A stretch of DNA of 37,809 nt from an uncultured Pirellula sp. (GCA_903930765.1 CAIYZV010000021.1:1-37809); one strand, 5' to 3'; positions 9,001 to 17,229 are shown, counted from the first letter of the stretch. Numbers and translations are program-made. The notes: generated by a model from the sequence alone, not told the origin.

Positions 9001-9187
9001 CACGTTCCACAAGCATGAGGGATGGAAAGATCGATCGGATCAATGCCGAATGCTCGGGGTACTGCTGAACGTAATCGTCGATCGATGGAGATTCACCTCG
9101 GCGCAACCGCTCGGAAAATTCTTCCGACAATAGCTCCACCGGATGGCGTTCGTCCTGCCCATCAGTCTCATTCATTTCGGACCTCAC
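6083..9187 (-). CDS. Membrane-anchored Ser/Thr protein kinase with TPR-like extracytoplasmic part
   Basis: About 1034 residues from a GTG that overlaps the sigma factor stop; an ATG at 9175 is the alternative. Residues 15-65 are a planctomycete-type N-terminal segment rich in Glu and Arg. The kinase domain begins near 113: glycine loop GSGGMGVVYEA, K142 in VALK, E161 in helix C, HRDIKPAN (D359), DFG (377-379) and APEQ. The catalytic residues are all present, so it should be active. An insert of about 125 residues (roughly 205-330), Ser/Gly-rich, separates the hinge region from the C-lobe. A single membrane helix at about 516-541 is followed by a coiled-coil stretch and helical repeats resembling TPRs to the end. 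Likely role: phosphorylating the partner sigma factor or other regulators on an envelope signal. Substrate unknown. Confidence 0.92.
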   Translation of the reverse strand: MRSEMNETDGQDERHPVELLSEEFSERLRRGESPSIDDYVQQYPEHSALIRSIFPSLMLVERVSAGTRDSSVGGSDRSSNVGNGRMNLGADRSAGALGSELSSVELPESFGDFEVIRRIGSGGMGVVYEAIQRSLQRHVALKVMNAIASEKPQNKMRFRREAESAAGLHHTNIVPVFGIGEDHGLQYYAMQLIEGISLHEVIESVVGMTNRSPQKRSANSNNGGRVDSVSTGGSGSPGIHGIGLWKQSRGRFRPQDAAGYLMQDTTSNTRRLAVVPNASSEAPATFADRFGDTAQVDIGEVTSRIEVAVQTVGEHEAITDKSRAAELLPAHYYRNVASLIANVANALDYAHHCGVLHRDIKPANLLLDHEGTVWVTDFGLAKRSDTEGATETGEVLGTLRYMAPEQLRGGGDSRIDIYSLGLTLYELLTLQGGIESPRARLLDPERHSVIAFPRALTKRIPRDLQTIVLKACAYDPNSRYQRARDLESDLLRFLEDRPIAARRANPLELMVRWGRRNPAIAALTVATFGLLLSLAGVLGVWNRQQQFSLERIEAEKTRAETNLVQLKDALTRVSAEQERAESNMQLALEAFDSITTNIASRGSSIGANSGVEDEDVAAFEDATLTQADVELLQLLQDFFGRFAEENATDLRIESAISRRRVGEIQHRIGKLEDATQTLEKSLKEFAALRRGDSVSTDVLLEEIAARQELISVLMKRGQFPRALNFYQETRKFIDRFPDARDSLEGRFAIAKLLNSMSSGGARLAETRRRRVLPGIGAVRGGQGVGGGEPIQPVLLARLNREKEWNEEAAAILEGLIQERPDNSAFRATLSRVHKNHIHIAIGLNDIEVADQSFQKAVALLEVLLEQHPESTAFKYELADTLGSMVAFRPVDEERSTRGLDICNAILEEHPAVPEYQALKASLLSRLARFGWPMNDRNEKAVVRLQEAATIQRSLVERYPSVPIYSVSLVQTLFQISEVYLSMKRPEKARQAIAEALQTLDRLRQLSTSQAGFNAILDRLGERGKALENRADGSP

Positions 9188-9795
9188 TTCGCACCAAACC
9201 GATTGAGTATCTCCGACAATCGAGCCGCGGCTCGGACGTAGCGATTGCTGGCTGCGGTGGGGCTGATCCCTAGAACGGCTGCGGTTTCGCTGTTGCTCAA
9301 ATGTTCGAAATGCCTCAACGCCAAAATCTCCCGATCGGTTTCATGCATCGCATCGAGGGAAAGCTTCAATTGCTCCTCTTCCTCAATCCGCATGGCAATT
9401 TGGCTAGGCGTCGGAACGTTGGCCATCAACACACGAGCCAAGGAGAGACTGGTGCTCTGAAAATCATTCGCTTCGGGCATGCGAGACTCCAGGAACACAC
9501 TCCGCTTCTCTCTGGAGTGAGCGCGCTGCATGTCCACTAAGGTTTGCAAAACCCGCTGCCGTATCCAAACAAATAATGGGATGTTCGATTGCGACTGAAA
9601 CTCAGAGAACCTTCGGGATGCTTCAAAATACGATTCCTGGATCACATCCCCGGGTTCGATCCGCGTTTGAAACGCCGGATCCATCCGGAACGCAATCATG
9701 CGTTCCAATTTGGCCCGGTACTCTTCAAATGCTTGGCCGAGCACACAATCTCGATCGGGGTGTCCTGGTTGCTCGGAAGGCTCGCTACTCTCCAT
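9184..9795 (-). CDS. ECF-type RNA polymerase sigma factor paired with a Ser/Thr kinase
   Basis: A 203-residue sigma-70 family protein with only regions 2 and 4. Region 2 includes DVIQESYFEASRRF, the -10 recognition and melting helices. Region 4 at about residues 145-198 has a helix-turn-helix (SNSETAAVLGISPTAASNRYVRAA) typical of -35 recognition. No anti-sigma gene is adjacent; the next gene is a kinase, overlapping by GTGA, an arrangement common in planctomycetes where the kinase is thought to replace the anti-sigma. The ATG at 9795 has a strong GAGGA ten bases upstream, and this site is duplicated 14 bases further on. Expected targets include its own operon; no promoter motif can be assigned from one sequence. 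Confidence 0.92.
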   Translation of the reverse strand: MESSEPSEQPGHPDRDCVLGQAFEEYRAKLERMIAFRMDPAFQTRIEPGDVIQESYFEASRRFSEFQSQSNIPLFVWIRQRVLQTLVDMQRAHSREKRSVFLESRMPEANDFQSTSLSLARVLMANVPTPSQIAMRIEEEEQLKLSLDAMHETDREILALRHFEHLSNSETAAVLGISPTAASNRYVRAAARLSEILNRFGAK

Positions 9796-9796
9796 C

Positions 9797-9824
9797 GTGA
9801 AGTAATCCTCGTGATGTAATCCTC
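9797..9824 (-). promoter_or_regulatory. Tandemly duplicated Shine-Dalgarno upstream of the sigma factor
   Basis: Reading on the minus strand, GAGGATTACATCAC is followed directly by GAGGATTACTTCAC and then the start region. The two 14-bp units differ at one base. Both contain GAGGA; the nearer one is ten bases from the ATG and the further one 24. Confidence 0.6.
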
Positions 9825-10163
9825 AACTTCCCACAAAAAGTTGCGTCATCCGGTAAGACTTTTTGCGGGATTCGTCACCTTCGGGGCTGGTTTTCATCGC
9901 ATCCACGTCCTAAAGCAGCAAAATGACTGCGTATCTGTTGCTTGTGTGGGAAAATGCCTGCACCGACAAAATGCCTGCACCGACCAAAGACAAAAACCGG
10001 AAAAAAACAAGGATGCGTTAAAATCCCCTGTGGATACTCTACCAACCGTAGCGGTACTCATTCTAACGAACCTCACCGCACAGGTACTCGGGAACGTTAA
10101 AAAACAAGCCGCTTAAAACCTTTTGAACCGCTTTCTGGAATCCTCCACCCTAACAGGCCCTCA
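9825..10163. other. Intergenic region with a perfect 17-bp direct repeat, divergent promoters expected
   Basis: About 340 bases lie between the divergently transcribed sigma factor and EF-hand genes. The only clear structure is a perfect 17-base tandem repeat at 9951-9967 and 9968-9984. A 91-codon plus-strand frame (9841-10116) crosses it but has no Shine-Dalgarno and a composition unlike neighbouring proteins, so I do not call it. No confident promoter boxes seen. Confidence 0.5.
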
Positions 10164-10874
10164 ATGATGAAGCTTCGAATCGGACTACTTTTGACCACTC
10201 TGATGACTCCAAGCCTCTGTTTCGCACAAGACACCGAGAGAAATGACACCGAAAGAAAAGACACCGAAACGAGAGACCCATCTCCTAATCAACAACGCCC
10301 GGGCCTGCTTCAACGACCCGGTCAACGCCCGGGCCAAGGTCCCCGCGGCGAGCAACCCAATCCGGAAATGATGGCCCGAGGCATGGCGATGATGCTCCGC
10401 AATCTGCCGATCATGAAGGCGTTGGATCTCGATGAGGATGGACAGCTATCCGCGAGCGAAGTTGAAAATGCATCGAAGTCGCTGATGAAGTTGGACAAGA
10501 ACGGTGATGGAGTCATCAGCGCCGAGGAGATGCGTCCGGAACCAGGTCCATTCATGGGCTCAATGGAGGGTGCCGGACAGCGACCAGGTGGCGCCGATGG
10601 CCGCAATGCACCCAATCCTGCCATGATGATGAGGATGTTCGAGAACCGCGACGAAAACAAAGACGGCAAACTTTCAGGCGAGGAAATCCCTCCTCAAATG
10701 AGAGAACGTCTATCGATGATCGACGAGAACGGCGATGGAGCGATCGACAAAGCGGAAATGGAAAAATCGATGCGACGGATTGAAGGGATGCGTCCCGGAA
10801 ATCGGCCAGGACGTGAAGGTAGCGGCGGCCAAGGTGTAGTGCCCCGTCGCCCACCTGTCGATGATAAACCTTAG
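10164..10874 (+). CDS. Secreted protein with four EF-hand calcium-binding loops
   Basis: A 236-residue protein with a signal peptide cut after CFAQ near residue 22. The mature N-terminus is a 5-residue repeat (DTERN, DTERK, DTETR) encoded by three 15-bp DNA units, then a Pro/Gly/Gln-rich stretch. Four canonical 12-residue EF-hand loops follow, at residues 88-99, 111-122, 163-174 and 187-198. Each has Asp or Asn at positions 1, 3 and 5, Gly at 6 and Glu at 12, so calcium binding is likely. The C-terminus is again Pro/Arg/Gly-rich. It lies 54 bases upstream of the DUF1549/DUF1553 gene on the same strand and is probably in its operon. A weak AGG sits about ten bases before the ATG; the next codon is also ATG. 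Confidence 0.9.
   Translation: MMKLRIGLLLTTLMTPSLCFAQDTERNDTERKDTETRDPSPNQQRPGLLQRPGQRPGQGPRGEQPNPEMMARGMAMMLRNLPIMKALDLDEDGQLSASEVENASKSLMKLDKNGDGVISAEEMRPEPGPFMGSMEGAGQRPGGADGRNAPNPAMMMRMFENRDENKDGKLSGEEIPPQMRERLSMIDENGDGAIDKAEMEKSMRRIEGMRPGNRPGREGSGGQGVVPRRPPVDDKP
10230..10274 (+). repeat. Three 15-bp repeats at the mature N-terminus of the EF-hand protein
   Basis: Units begin GACACCGA at 10230, 10245 and 10260 and encode DTERN, DTERK and DTETR immediately after the signal peptide cleavage site. Confidence 0.9.
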
Positions 10875-10928
10875 TCGGATCCTGGAACTCCGCAGAGGTC
10901 TTACTTTCCCCAGGTCTTACGCAACGCA

Positions 10929-13673
10929 ATGGTGCATGCTGCGATGAATCGTCAATTCTTAATCACCCGTTTGGTTCCTTCTCGACTCATTCTTGTTCGG
11001 CCAACAATTGCATCCACTAAAATCATCATTTCGGCGTTGATGCTCGTTGGGTTGGCTTCCTCGCACTCCTTAGCTTTCGCTCAAGAGGTAGCTTTCGCTC
11101 GAGAGAACGGAATCGCGATGGAGCCGAACAAGCCCACGACGGAGCAGCTGCAATTCTTTGAGGCCAAGATTCGACCGGTCCTCGTCGAGCATTGCTACCG
11201 CTGCCATTCGGCAGATGGCCAAGGCATCCGAGGAGGGCTGGGAGTTGATAACCGCGACGCGCTCTTGGCGGGTGGCGAATCAGGGCCAGCTATCGTTCCA
11301 GGCAATCTCGAGGAAAGCCTTCTGTGGAATGCAATCAATTATCGAGATTACCGAATGCCTCCGAAAGGAAAGCTTCCGGACTCGGTGATCGCCGATTTCA
11401 AAACGTGGATCGAAATGGGGGCTCCCGATCCACGCTCCAATGATGGAGTCGTGATCCATTCCAAAGTAACCGCAGAGGACATCGAGGAAGGAAAAAAATT
11501 CTGGGCGTTCACCCGACCCAGTGTCATCGCGCCGACCACGAGCCCATATGATTCTTGGGCGAAAACAGAAATCGATCGCTACGTCGCAGCAGTTTGGGCA
11601 AAGCGCGAGATCGATCCTGCGGACGATTGCGAACCAGAAACCCTAGCCCGACGATTGACGTTCGATTTGGTCGGGTTGCCACCGACACGCGAAGACCGCG
11701 ACAACTTTCTGGCTCGATGGAAATCGGACAGCGATGCTGCGGTTTCGGAATTGGTGGATAAGCTCCTCAATTCGCCTCAGTTCGGCGAACGCTGGGGACG
11801 GCACTGGCTCGATGTGGCGAGGTACGCCGAAACCAGTGGCAAGGAGACCGACATTACATTTCCGAACGCATGGCGTTATCGCGATTATGTGATCCGGTCA
11901 TTCAACGAAGACAAACCGTACGATCGGTTCATCACGGAACAAATCGCCGGCGACTTACTCCCTGCAAAAAACGATCAGCAGTGGACTGAAAACTTGATCG
12001 CCACGGGATTCCTGGCCATCGGCCCAAAATCCCTCTCCGAGCAAAACCCGCGTCAGTTCCAAGCGGACTTGATCGATGAACAGATCGATACAACATCCCG
12101 CGTCGTGCTAGGACTTTCGGTCGGATGCGCTCGCTGCCACGATCACAAATTCGATCCTATCCCGCAATCGGATTACTATGCCCTCGCGGGCATCTTTGAC
12201 AGCACGGAAACCCTCTTCGGTGGAACCCGCAGTATCCGGAATCGCCATCCCTCGGATTGGATTCGGTTGCCCGTTCAAGACACCCAGTCGATCGATCGCC
12301 CGATCCCTCCGGACGAATTGGCTTCCATGAAGAAAGAACTTCAAGAGAAACAGGCAGAATTGGCCGAGGCACGCCGCGCTCAACGATCGGGAACGCCTAC
12401 TCCCAGTAACAGCAATGGGAACAACAGCAATGGGACACGACCCGTAAACCCGCAAATCCAAGTTGGCGTGCTCGATCAGATGGTTGCGCAATTGAACGCA
12501 CGCATCAATAGCGTCGATGAAAAGGGCAAACCGATATCGTTCTGCATGGGGGTTCAAGACGGCGATCAACCACGAAATGCCAGAGTGCTCATCCGCGGCG
12601 AAATCGACCAACCCGCCCAAGAAGTACCTCGAGGATTTGTCCAAGTCCTCGGCGGAAAAACACCGAAACTATCAGCGCGATCATCGGGCCGGAAGGAACT
12701 CGCGCAATGGATGGTTTCCAACGAGAATCCGTTGGCGTCTCGTGTCATGGTCAATCGCATCTGGAAGCACTTGATCGGTAAACCCTTGGTTCGCGACCCA
12801 GACAACTTCGGAGCTTCTGGCACTCCACCAACCCATCCCGAGCTTTTGGACTTCATGGCCATCGAGTTCATGAAAAACAGTTGGTCTGTCAAGCAGATGA
12901 TTCGTAGCATTGCGACCTCTCGAGTCTATCGACTCTCTTCATCGTATGATCCGACACGTTTTGAATTGGACCCAGAGAACCATTGGATTGCCCGTGCAAA
13001 CTCGAAGCGATTGGATGCCGAGGCGATTCGAGACGCGATGCTCGCGGTGAGTGGGCAACTCGATCTGAAACCTCCGAAAGCTTCACTGATCGCAACCTTT
13101 GGTTCTACCGTCATGGGCCCCAATGGACCTCAGAACATCCCTCTGCTATTGGCCAATGCGACCAACCCGAACGATCCGAACGCCTCAACCCGAGCAAATG
13201 CTATGCGCAATATGATGGGCCAAGGCGGCTTTAGGAACCCCAACGCCAATGTCTTTGAAACACCCAATTACAAGAGGTCGGTTTATCTACCGGTCGCGAG
13301 AAATGCTCTTCCCAGAGCCCTTGATGCATTCGACTTCGCCGAACCAAGCTTACTGGTAGGGGAACGGGAAGTATCCAACACCGCCGAACAAGCCCTCTAC
13401 ATGCTCAACAACCCCTTCGTCGTGGAACTCAGCGATGCGCTGGCCCGAAAGGCCATGAAGCAATCCAAAGAGCCGAGGCAACAAATGGTCCATGCATTCC
13501 AACTCGTCTATGGCCGCCCACCCTCCGGCGACGAAATGAAAGCCGCGAACCGTTTCTACCGTCAATCGAACGAGACACGCACCTCGGGCAAGAAAGACGA
13601 GGCGGCTTTCCGTTGGCTCAGTCAATTCTGCCAAGCGTTATTCGGCACTGCGGAGTTCCGCATCGTCAATTGA
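10929..13673 (+). CDS. Planctomycete cytochrome-like DUF1549/DUF1553 protein
   Basis: A 914-residue exported protein. After a signal segment (hydrophobic core about 33-50, ending AFAQE) comes a cytochrome c-like domain: heme-binding C89-Y-R-C-H93 and a distal MPPKGKL methionine motif. A DUF1549 domain follows with the family signature GCARCHDHKFDP (C400, C403, H404), a second CxxCH. After a coiled, Ser/Asn-rich linker at about 475-510 the DUF1553 domain runs to the C-terminus (ENPLASRVMVNRIW, FGASG-PTHPELLD). These proteins are very abundant in Planctomycetes and are usually found next to a DUF1501 gene, as here. Biochemical role is not established; the heme suggests electron transfer or oxidative chemistry in the periplasm. 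An ATG at 10944 is an alternative start and gives a better signal peptide. Confidence 0.92.
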   Translation: MVHAAMNRQFLITRLVPSRLILVRPTIASTKIIISALMLVGLASSHSLAFAQEVAFARENGIAMEPNKPTTEQLQFFEAKIRPVLVEHCYRCHSADGQGIRGGLGVDNRDALLAGGESGPAIVPGNLEESLLWNAINYRDYRMPPKGKLPDSVIADFKTWIEMGAPDPRSNDGVVIHSKVTAEDIEEGKKFWAFTRPSVIAPTTSPYDSWAKTEIDRYVAAVWAKREIDPADDCEPETLARRLTFDLVGLPPTREDRDNFLARWKSDSDAAVSELVDKLLNSPQFGERWGRHWLDVARYAETSGKETDITFPNAWRYRDYVIRSFNEDKPYDRFITEQIAGDLLPAKNDQQWTENLIATGFLAIGPKSLSEQNPRQFQADLIDEQIDTTSRVVLGLSVGCARCHDHKFDPIPQSDYYALAGIFDSTETLFGGTRSIRNRHPSDWIRLPVQDTQSIDRPIPPDELASMKKELQEKQAELAEARRAQRSGTPTPSNSNGNNSNGTRPVNPQIQVGVLDQMVAQLNARINSVDEKGKPISFCMGVQDGDQPRNARVLIRGEIDQPAQEVPRGFVQVLGGKTPKLSARSSGRKELAQWMVSNENPLASRVMVNRIWKHLIGKPLVRDPDNFGASGTPPTHPELLDFMAIEFMKNSWSVKQMIRSIATSRVYRLSSSYDPTRFELDPENHWIARANSKRLDAEAIRDAMLAVSGQLDLKPPKASLIATFGSTVMGPNGPQNIPLLLANATNPNDPNASTRANAMRNMMGQGGFRNPNANVFETPNYKRSVYLPVARNALPRALDAFDFAEPSLLVGEREVSNTAEQALYMLNNPFVVELSDALARKAMKQSKEPRQQMVHAFQLVYGRPPSGDEMKAANRFYRQSNETRTSGKKDEAAFRWLSQFCQALFGTAEFRIVN

Positions 13674-13695
13674 CGATGAATAATTGACGATGAAT
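13668..13695 (+). repeat. 14-bp tandem duplication across a stop codon
   Basis: The 14-base unit AATTGACGATGAAT occurs twice back to back (13668-13681 and 13682-13695). The TGA stop of the DUF1549/DUF1553 gene lies inside the first copy, and a second in-line TGA lies in the duplicate. Confidence 0.9.
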
Positions 13696-13762
13696 CCTCA
13701 GTCGATTGTGCTACTGTGCTCCCCTCGCTTCAAATCCAAATCAACCTTTGGGATAGTCCATC

Positions 13763-15193
13763 ATGATGCCAGCAATCACCCGCAGACAGATCCTTCAATG
13801 CGCCTCGGCAGGATTCGGATATTTGGCATTCGCCGGCATGAGCACCCTCGCCTCTCGGAGAAGCCACGCCGATGATTCGTTGGCTTCAGGTCCAGGCAAC
13901 TCGAACACGAGCAGCAATCCGCTCGCCCCGAAACAACCTCATTTCAACGCGTCGGCAAAAAGGGTTTTGTTCCTGTGCATGCAAGGAGGACCGTCGCATA
14001 TCGATACGTTTGATTACAAGCCGCAACTGGCGAACGATGAAGGGAAAAAAGGGCGGAATAACGCGGCGAAGTTGATGCCATCTCCTTGGAAGTTTTCGCA
14101 ACGCGGCAAGAGCGGCTTGTGGATCTCGGAGCTTTTCCCAGAACTGGGCAAGCACGCCGATGAGATGTGCTTGATTCGCTCCATGCATTGCGACCAACCC
14201 ATCCACCCACGCGCGATGACCCAAATGCACACTGGAAATGCACAGTTCGTTCGCCCGTCGCTTGGCGCATGGACACTCTACGGACTGGGAACCGAAAACG
14301 AAAGCTTGCCAGGTTTCATCGCGCTCAATCCCCAAGTCGCCTCCTCCCAAAATTACGGCAGCGCTTTTCTACCCGCGATTTACCAAGGAACCAAAGTGGG
14401 CCGCCCGCAAGCACGACGCGGCGGGATGGCACGAGGGGATTCACCCACCAATGCGATTCCCGACCTCGCAAATTCTCGCCAATCCCGCCAATCGCAACGC
14501 GCCCAAATTGACTTCATTCAAAGCTTGAACCAACAGAAGCTATCAAGGGATGTTGTCGACCCCAATGTCGAAGGAATCATCGAGTCGTACGAACTCGCTT
14601 TTCGCATGCAGGATTCTCTGCCCCAACTCATGGATCTTTCCGGGGAATCCGAAAAGACCTTGGCTCTCTACGGTGTTGGGAAAAATCCGACCGATGGTTT
14701 CGGAAAACAATGCTTGATGGCCAGACGGTGCCTCGAAGCTGGGGTGCGGTTCGTCGAATTAAGCCATGGCAACTGGGATCATCACCAACGGCTTCGAACC
14801 TCACTGCCAGAGAACTGCGAAGAAATCGACCAACCGATCGCAGGTTTGCTCACCGACCTGAAGCAACGCGGAATGCTCGACGATACGCTAGTGATATGGG
14901 GTGGTGAGTTCGGGCGCACCCCCGACGCACAAAACGGGGATGGACGAGACCACAACCACAGAGGCTATACGACATGGATGGCTGGCGGAGGCGTCCGAGG
15001 GGGATTCTCCTACGGAGCCACCGATGAGCATGGTCGTGAAGCTGTCGAAAACAAGTGCCACATCCATGATTGGCATGCAACGATCCTAAATCTGCTAGGG
15101 TTAGATCACGAAAAACTAACCTATCAGTACGCAGGTCGAAATTTCCGATTGACCGATGTCTATGGTTCTGTAATGGAAGCGATCAAAAGCTAA
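13763..15193 (+). CDS. DUF1501 family protein with Tat-type signal
   Basis: About 476 residues. The N-terminus has TRRQILQ followed by a moderately hydrophobic segment and SHA, a twin-arginine-like signal, so the protein is probably exported folded. The body shows DUF1501 features: FLCMQGGPSHIDTFDYKP, the RSMHCDQPIHPRA block, SHGNWDHH, and WGGEFGRTPD near the C-terminus followed by GRDHNHRGYTTWMAGGG and HIHDWHATIL. The Asp/His-rich blocks recall the alkaline phosphatase/sulfatase superfamily, to which this family is thought to be related; catalysis is unproven. It follows its usual partner by 89 bases, so an operon is likely. Start could also be the second ATG, 13766. Confidence 0.92.
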   Translation: MMPAITRRQILQCASAGFGYLAFAGMSTLASRRSHADDSLASGPGNSNTSSNPLAPKQPHFNASAKRVLFLCMQGGPSHIDTFDYKPQLANDEGKKGRNNAAKLMPSPWKFSQRGKSGLWISELFPELGKHADEMCLIRSMHCDQPIHPRAMTQMHTGNAQFVRPSLGAWTLYGLGTENESLPGFIALNPQVASSQNYGSAFLPAIYQGTKVGRPQARRGGMARGDSPTNAIPDLANSRQSRQSQRAQIDFIQSLNQQKLSRDVVDPNVEGIIESYELAFRMQDSLPQLMDLSGESEKTLALYGVGKNPTDGFGKQCLMARRCLEAGVRFVELSHGNWDHHQRLRTSLPENCEEIDQPIAGLLTDLKQRGMLDDTLVIWGGEFGRTPDAQNGDGRDHNHRGYTTWMAGGGVRGGFSYGATDEHGREAVENKCHIHDWHATILNLLGLDHEKLTYQYAGRNFRLTDVYGSVMEAIKS

Positions 15194-15411
15194 TGCACGC
15201 AGGCTGATCGCGCTCATAATTCACCCTTTATTCACAAAACCATAACACTCCAGCGTCTTCATAGCGAGCATTGTTTAGATTTTGTGAAGATAGGATGAAT
15301 TTAGCTTTCTAACCGTATACCGCCGAGCCAACCTGGATATTCTTCCCACGTCGTGTCCGCGATCGATTGAGAATCGCGAAGACAATTATTCGAGTACAGC
15401 GGAGTTTTTTT
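15194..15411 (+). other. Leader and promoter region of the DUF1559 gene
   Basis: About 218 bases without a gene. It is AT-richer than its surroundings between 15220 and 15300 (for example TTGTTTAGATTTTGTGAAGATAGGAT), where a promoter is plausible but no confident hexamers stand out. A small inverted repeat, CGCGAT (15358-15363) with ATCGCG (15373-15378), sits in the probable leader. Confidence 0.35.
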
Positions 15412-16575
15412 ATGTTGCGACGTTCGGTAAGGAAGCAGCCACTTCGTGCTGCGTTTACGTTGGTGGAACTGCTGGTAGTTATCGCCATCATCGGTATTTT
15501 GGTCGGTTTGCTGCTTCCTGCAGTTCAAGCCGCACGCGAAGCAGCTCGCCGGATGAGCTGCTCCAATAACATGAAGCAGATCGGGCTCGGGGTTCTGAAC
15601 CACGAATCCGCCTACAAGAAGCTTCCTCACAGCGGACAATGCGGATCGACCGGTAGCGGCACGACCGTTTATATGATCCATTCCGTAGCAACTCAAATGC
15701 TGCCTTACATCGAACAAGTCAACTTGTACAACATGTTCGATCACAACACCGTTTCCGCGACCCACTACGGCGCGACGGCCTCAGGAATCAATTTCTTGAC
15801 CCCGAGCGGTGCCTTGCTCCATCGAAATGCTAAGGGGAAGAGCTACGACGACCCAACCCATCCCTCGGGCCAGATCGCTGCTCAAACCGGGATCCCGACC
15901 TTCGTTTGCCCATCGACCCCTCTCGATCAAGGCACCCGGGACCCAATTGATCGCCTCGGCGGCATCGACTATATGTTCATTGACTTGTCCGATGTCGACA
16001 CACGCGCTGGATCTCCTACCTTCGGTGCTCGCACTCCTGGGACTGATCCGCAGATCGCTGAAATGAGAGTTGCGGGGATGCTCGATTGTGAGGGCAGCAG
16101 GATGGCGGCGACTACCGATGGTACCGCTTACACAATGCTCTCGATCGAAGATGCTGGTCGCGCTCACCCAGGCGTTGCCAAGTTCGGTGCGCTTTCCGCT
16201 CGCAAGACACCCGTCAGCACCCCTGCGTTCAACGTGGCATGGTCTGGTGGAGCAACCCTCGGTCGACACATGTACGCATGGGCAGACCCAGACGCTGGTA
16301 CCAACGGTTACTCGGGTCCAAGCAATGCGATTTCGCCAGGAACACGCACCGCAAAGATCAACAACTACAGTCAAGTTCTCGGCGGGCCCCCAGAGTGCCT
16401 CTGGTCGGTCAATAACTGCGGACCTAACGACGAGCCTTTCGCATGGCACGGTTCAGGATCCAACGCGGTTTTCGGTGACGGATCGGTCCGCTTCCTATCC
16501 GCGAACACCGATGGTATCATCGTCAAGTGGATGGTCGGCCGTAATGATGCACAAACCTATCCTGTAGATGAGTAG
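15412..16575 (+). CDS. DUF1559 prepilin-like surface protein
   Basis: A 387-residue protein with a type IV prepilin N-terminus: basic leader, then [18 protein letters not shown], with processing expected before the Phe and methylation of it. The helix continues into [17 protein letters not shown]. The C-terminal half has the H-x9-DG motif ([12 protein letters not shown]) that defines the planctomycete group. The start is the ATG at 15412, with GGAG about eight bases upstream; a TTG at 15367 is less likely. Such proteins are found in dozens of copies per planctomycete genome, usually paired with a small lipoprotein, as here 12 bases downstream. They are presumed pseudopilin-like surface or secretion components; function is unproven. 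Confidence 0.95.
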   Translation: MLRRSVRKQPLRAAFTLVELLVVIAIIGILVGLLLPAVQAAREAARRMSCSNNMKQIGLGVLNHESAYKKLPHSGQCGSTGSGTTVYMIHSVATQMLPYIEQVNLYNMFDHNTVSATHYGATASGINFLTPSGALLHRNAKGKSYDDPTHPSGQIAAQTGIPTFVCPSTPLDQGTRDPIDRLGGIDYMFIDLSDVDTRAGSPTFGARTPGTDPQIAEMRVAGMLDCEGSRMAATTDGTAYTMLSIEDAGRAHPGVAKFGALSARKTPVSTPAFNVAWSGGATLGRHMYAWADPDAGTNGYSGPSNAISPGTRTAKINNYSQVLGGPPECLWSVNNCGPNDEPFAWHGSGSNAVFGDGSVRFLSANTDGIIVKWMVGRNDAQTYPVDE

Positions 16576-16587
16576 GACCTCAGCGTA

Positions 16588-16938
16588 ATGAACAGACTTT
16601 GTTTGCTTTTGATTTGTGTTTTGTTCGCAGGATGCGGTTACAAGGCTCCGTTGCTGGATCAACCCGTCGCGGTGTCCGGAAAACTAACCATGGCCGGTAG
16701 CCCATTAGGAGGAGTCACCTTGACGCTCCAACCTTTGCAGGCCGGCCACCCAGGAGTTCTCCCTGTCGGTGACGACGGGAGCTTCACGGGAAACTTGGTC
16801 CCTGGCAAGTACGCTTACTACGTTACCAAGGGGGAATCAGCACCTCTTCCAGCAAACATCGATGCGAAGCTTCTTGAGGCGGACATGGGACGAACGGTCA
16901 CCGTTCAACCAGGCCAGCCGCTGGATATTTCGCTCTAA
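16588..16938 (+). CDS. Carboxypeptidase-regulatory-like lipoprotein
   Basis: A 116-residue lipoprotein: signal MNRLCLLLICVLF, lipobox AGC with the lipidated cysteine at residue 16. The mature part has the pattern of a small beta-sandwich of the carboxypeptidase regulatory type: VSGKLTMAGSPLGGVTLTL, then PVGDDGSFTGNLVPGKYAYYVT. Proteins of this shape regularly follow DUF1559 genes in planctomycetes, and this one lies 12 bases after 15412-16575 with AGGA ten bases before the start. The next terminator closes the two-gene unit. Likely a structural or ligand-binding partner at the cell surface; I infer this from context. Confidence 0.88.
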   Translation: MNRLCLLLICVLFAGCGYKAPLLDQPVAVSGKLTMAGSPLGGVTLTLQPLQAGHPGVLPVGDDGSFTGNLVPGKYAYYVTKGESAPLPANIDAKLLEADMGRTVTVQPGQPLDISL

Positions 16939-16966
16939 GTAACCTTCGCAAAAACGAAAATTCTCG

Positions 16967-17003
16967 AAACGGGAAGTGGTTGAAAGACCACTTCCCGTTT
17001 TTC
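16967..17003 (+). terminator. Strong intrinsic terminator after the DUF1559/lipoprotein pair
   Basis: AAACGGGAAGTGGT (16967-16980) pairs perfectly with ACCACTTCCCGTTT (16987-17000) around a six-base loop, and is followed by TT. Stem of 14 bp and run of T make this the clearest terminator in the window. It lies 29 bases after the lipoprotein stop. Confidence 0.9.
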
Positions 17004-17229
17004 GTTGGCAGAAGGATCTTTTTGAGCCCTCAAGCCCGCCTACGATCCTCCCAGGAAACCTTAATCCTCACATTCGGCAAAACCGTGCGATCGCGCATCA
17101 TGCGAACAGAACGGTAGAATTCTCCCCATCAACGAGTTGGTTGGGGCGAAATCCGAAAGCTAGTTTTCATCTGTCCCCTCTTTTCTCGGAGAATGTCTAT
17201 CGGATCCACTTGTAACGATTGTTCGCACC

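Noticed and set aside
9841-10116. Possible 91-residue gene upstream of the EF-hand gene
   Set aside because: No Shine-Dalgarno or known motif, runs over the 17-bp repeat, and the composition is unlike neighbours.
15781-16449. 222-codon minus-strand frame inside the DUF1559 gene
   Set aside because: The DUF1559 frame carries the prepilin signal and H-x9-DG motif, so the opposite frame is a shadow.
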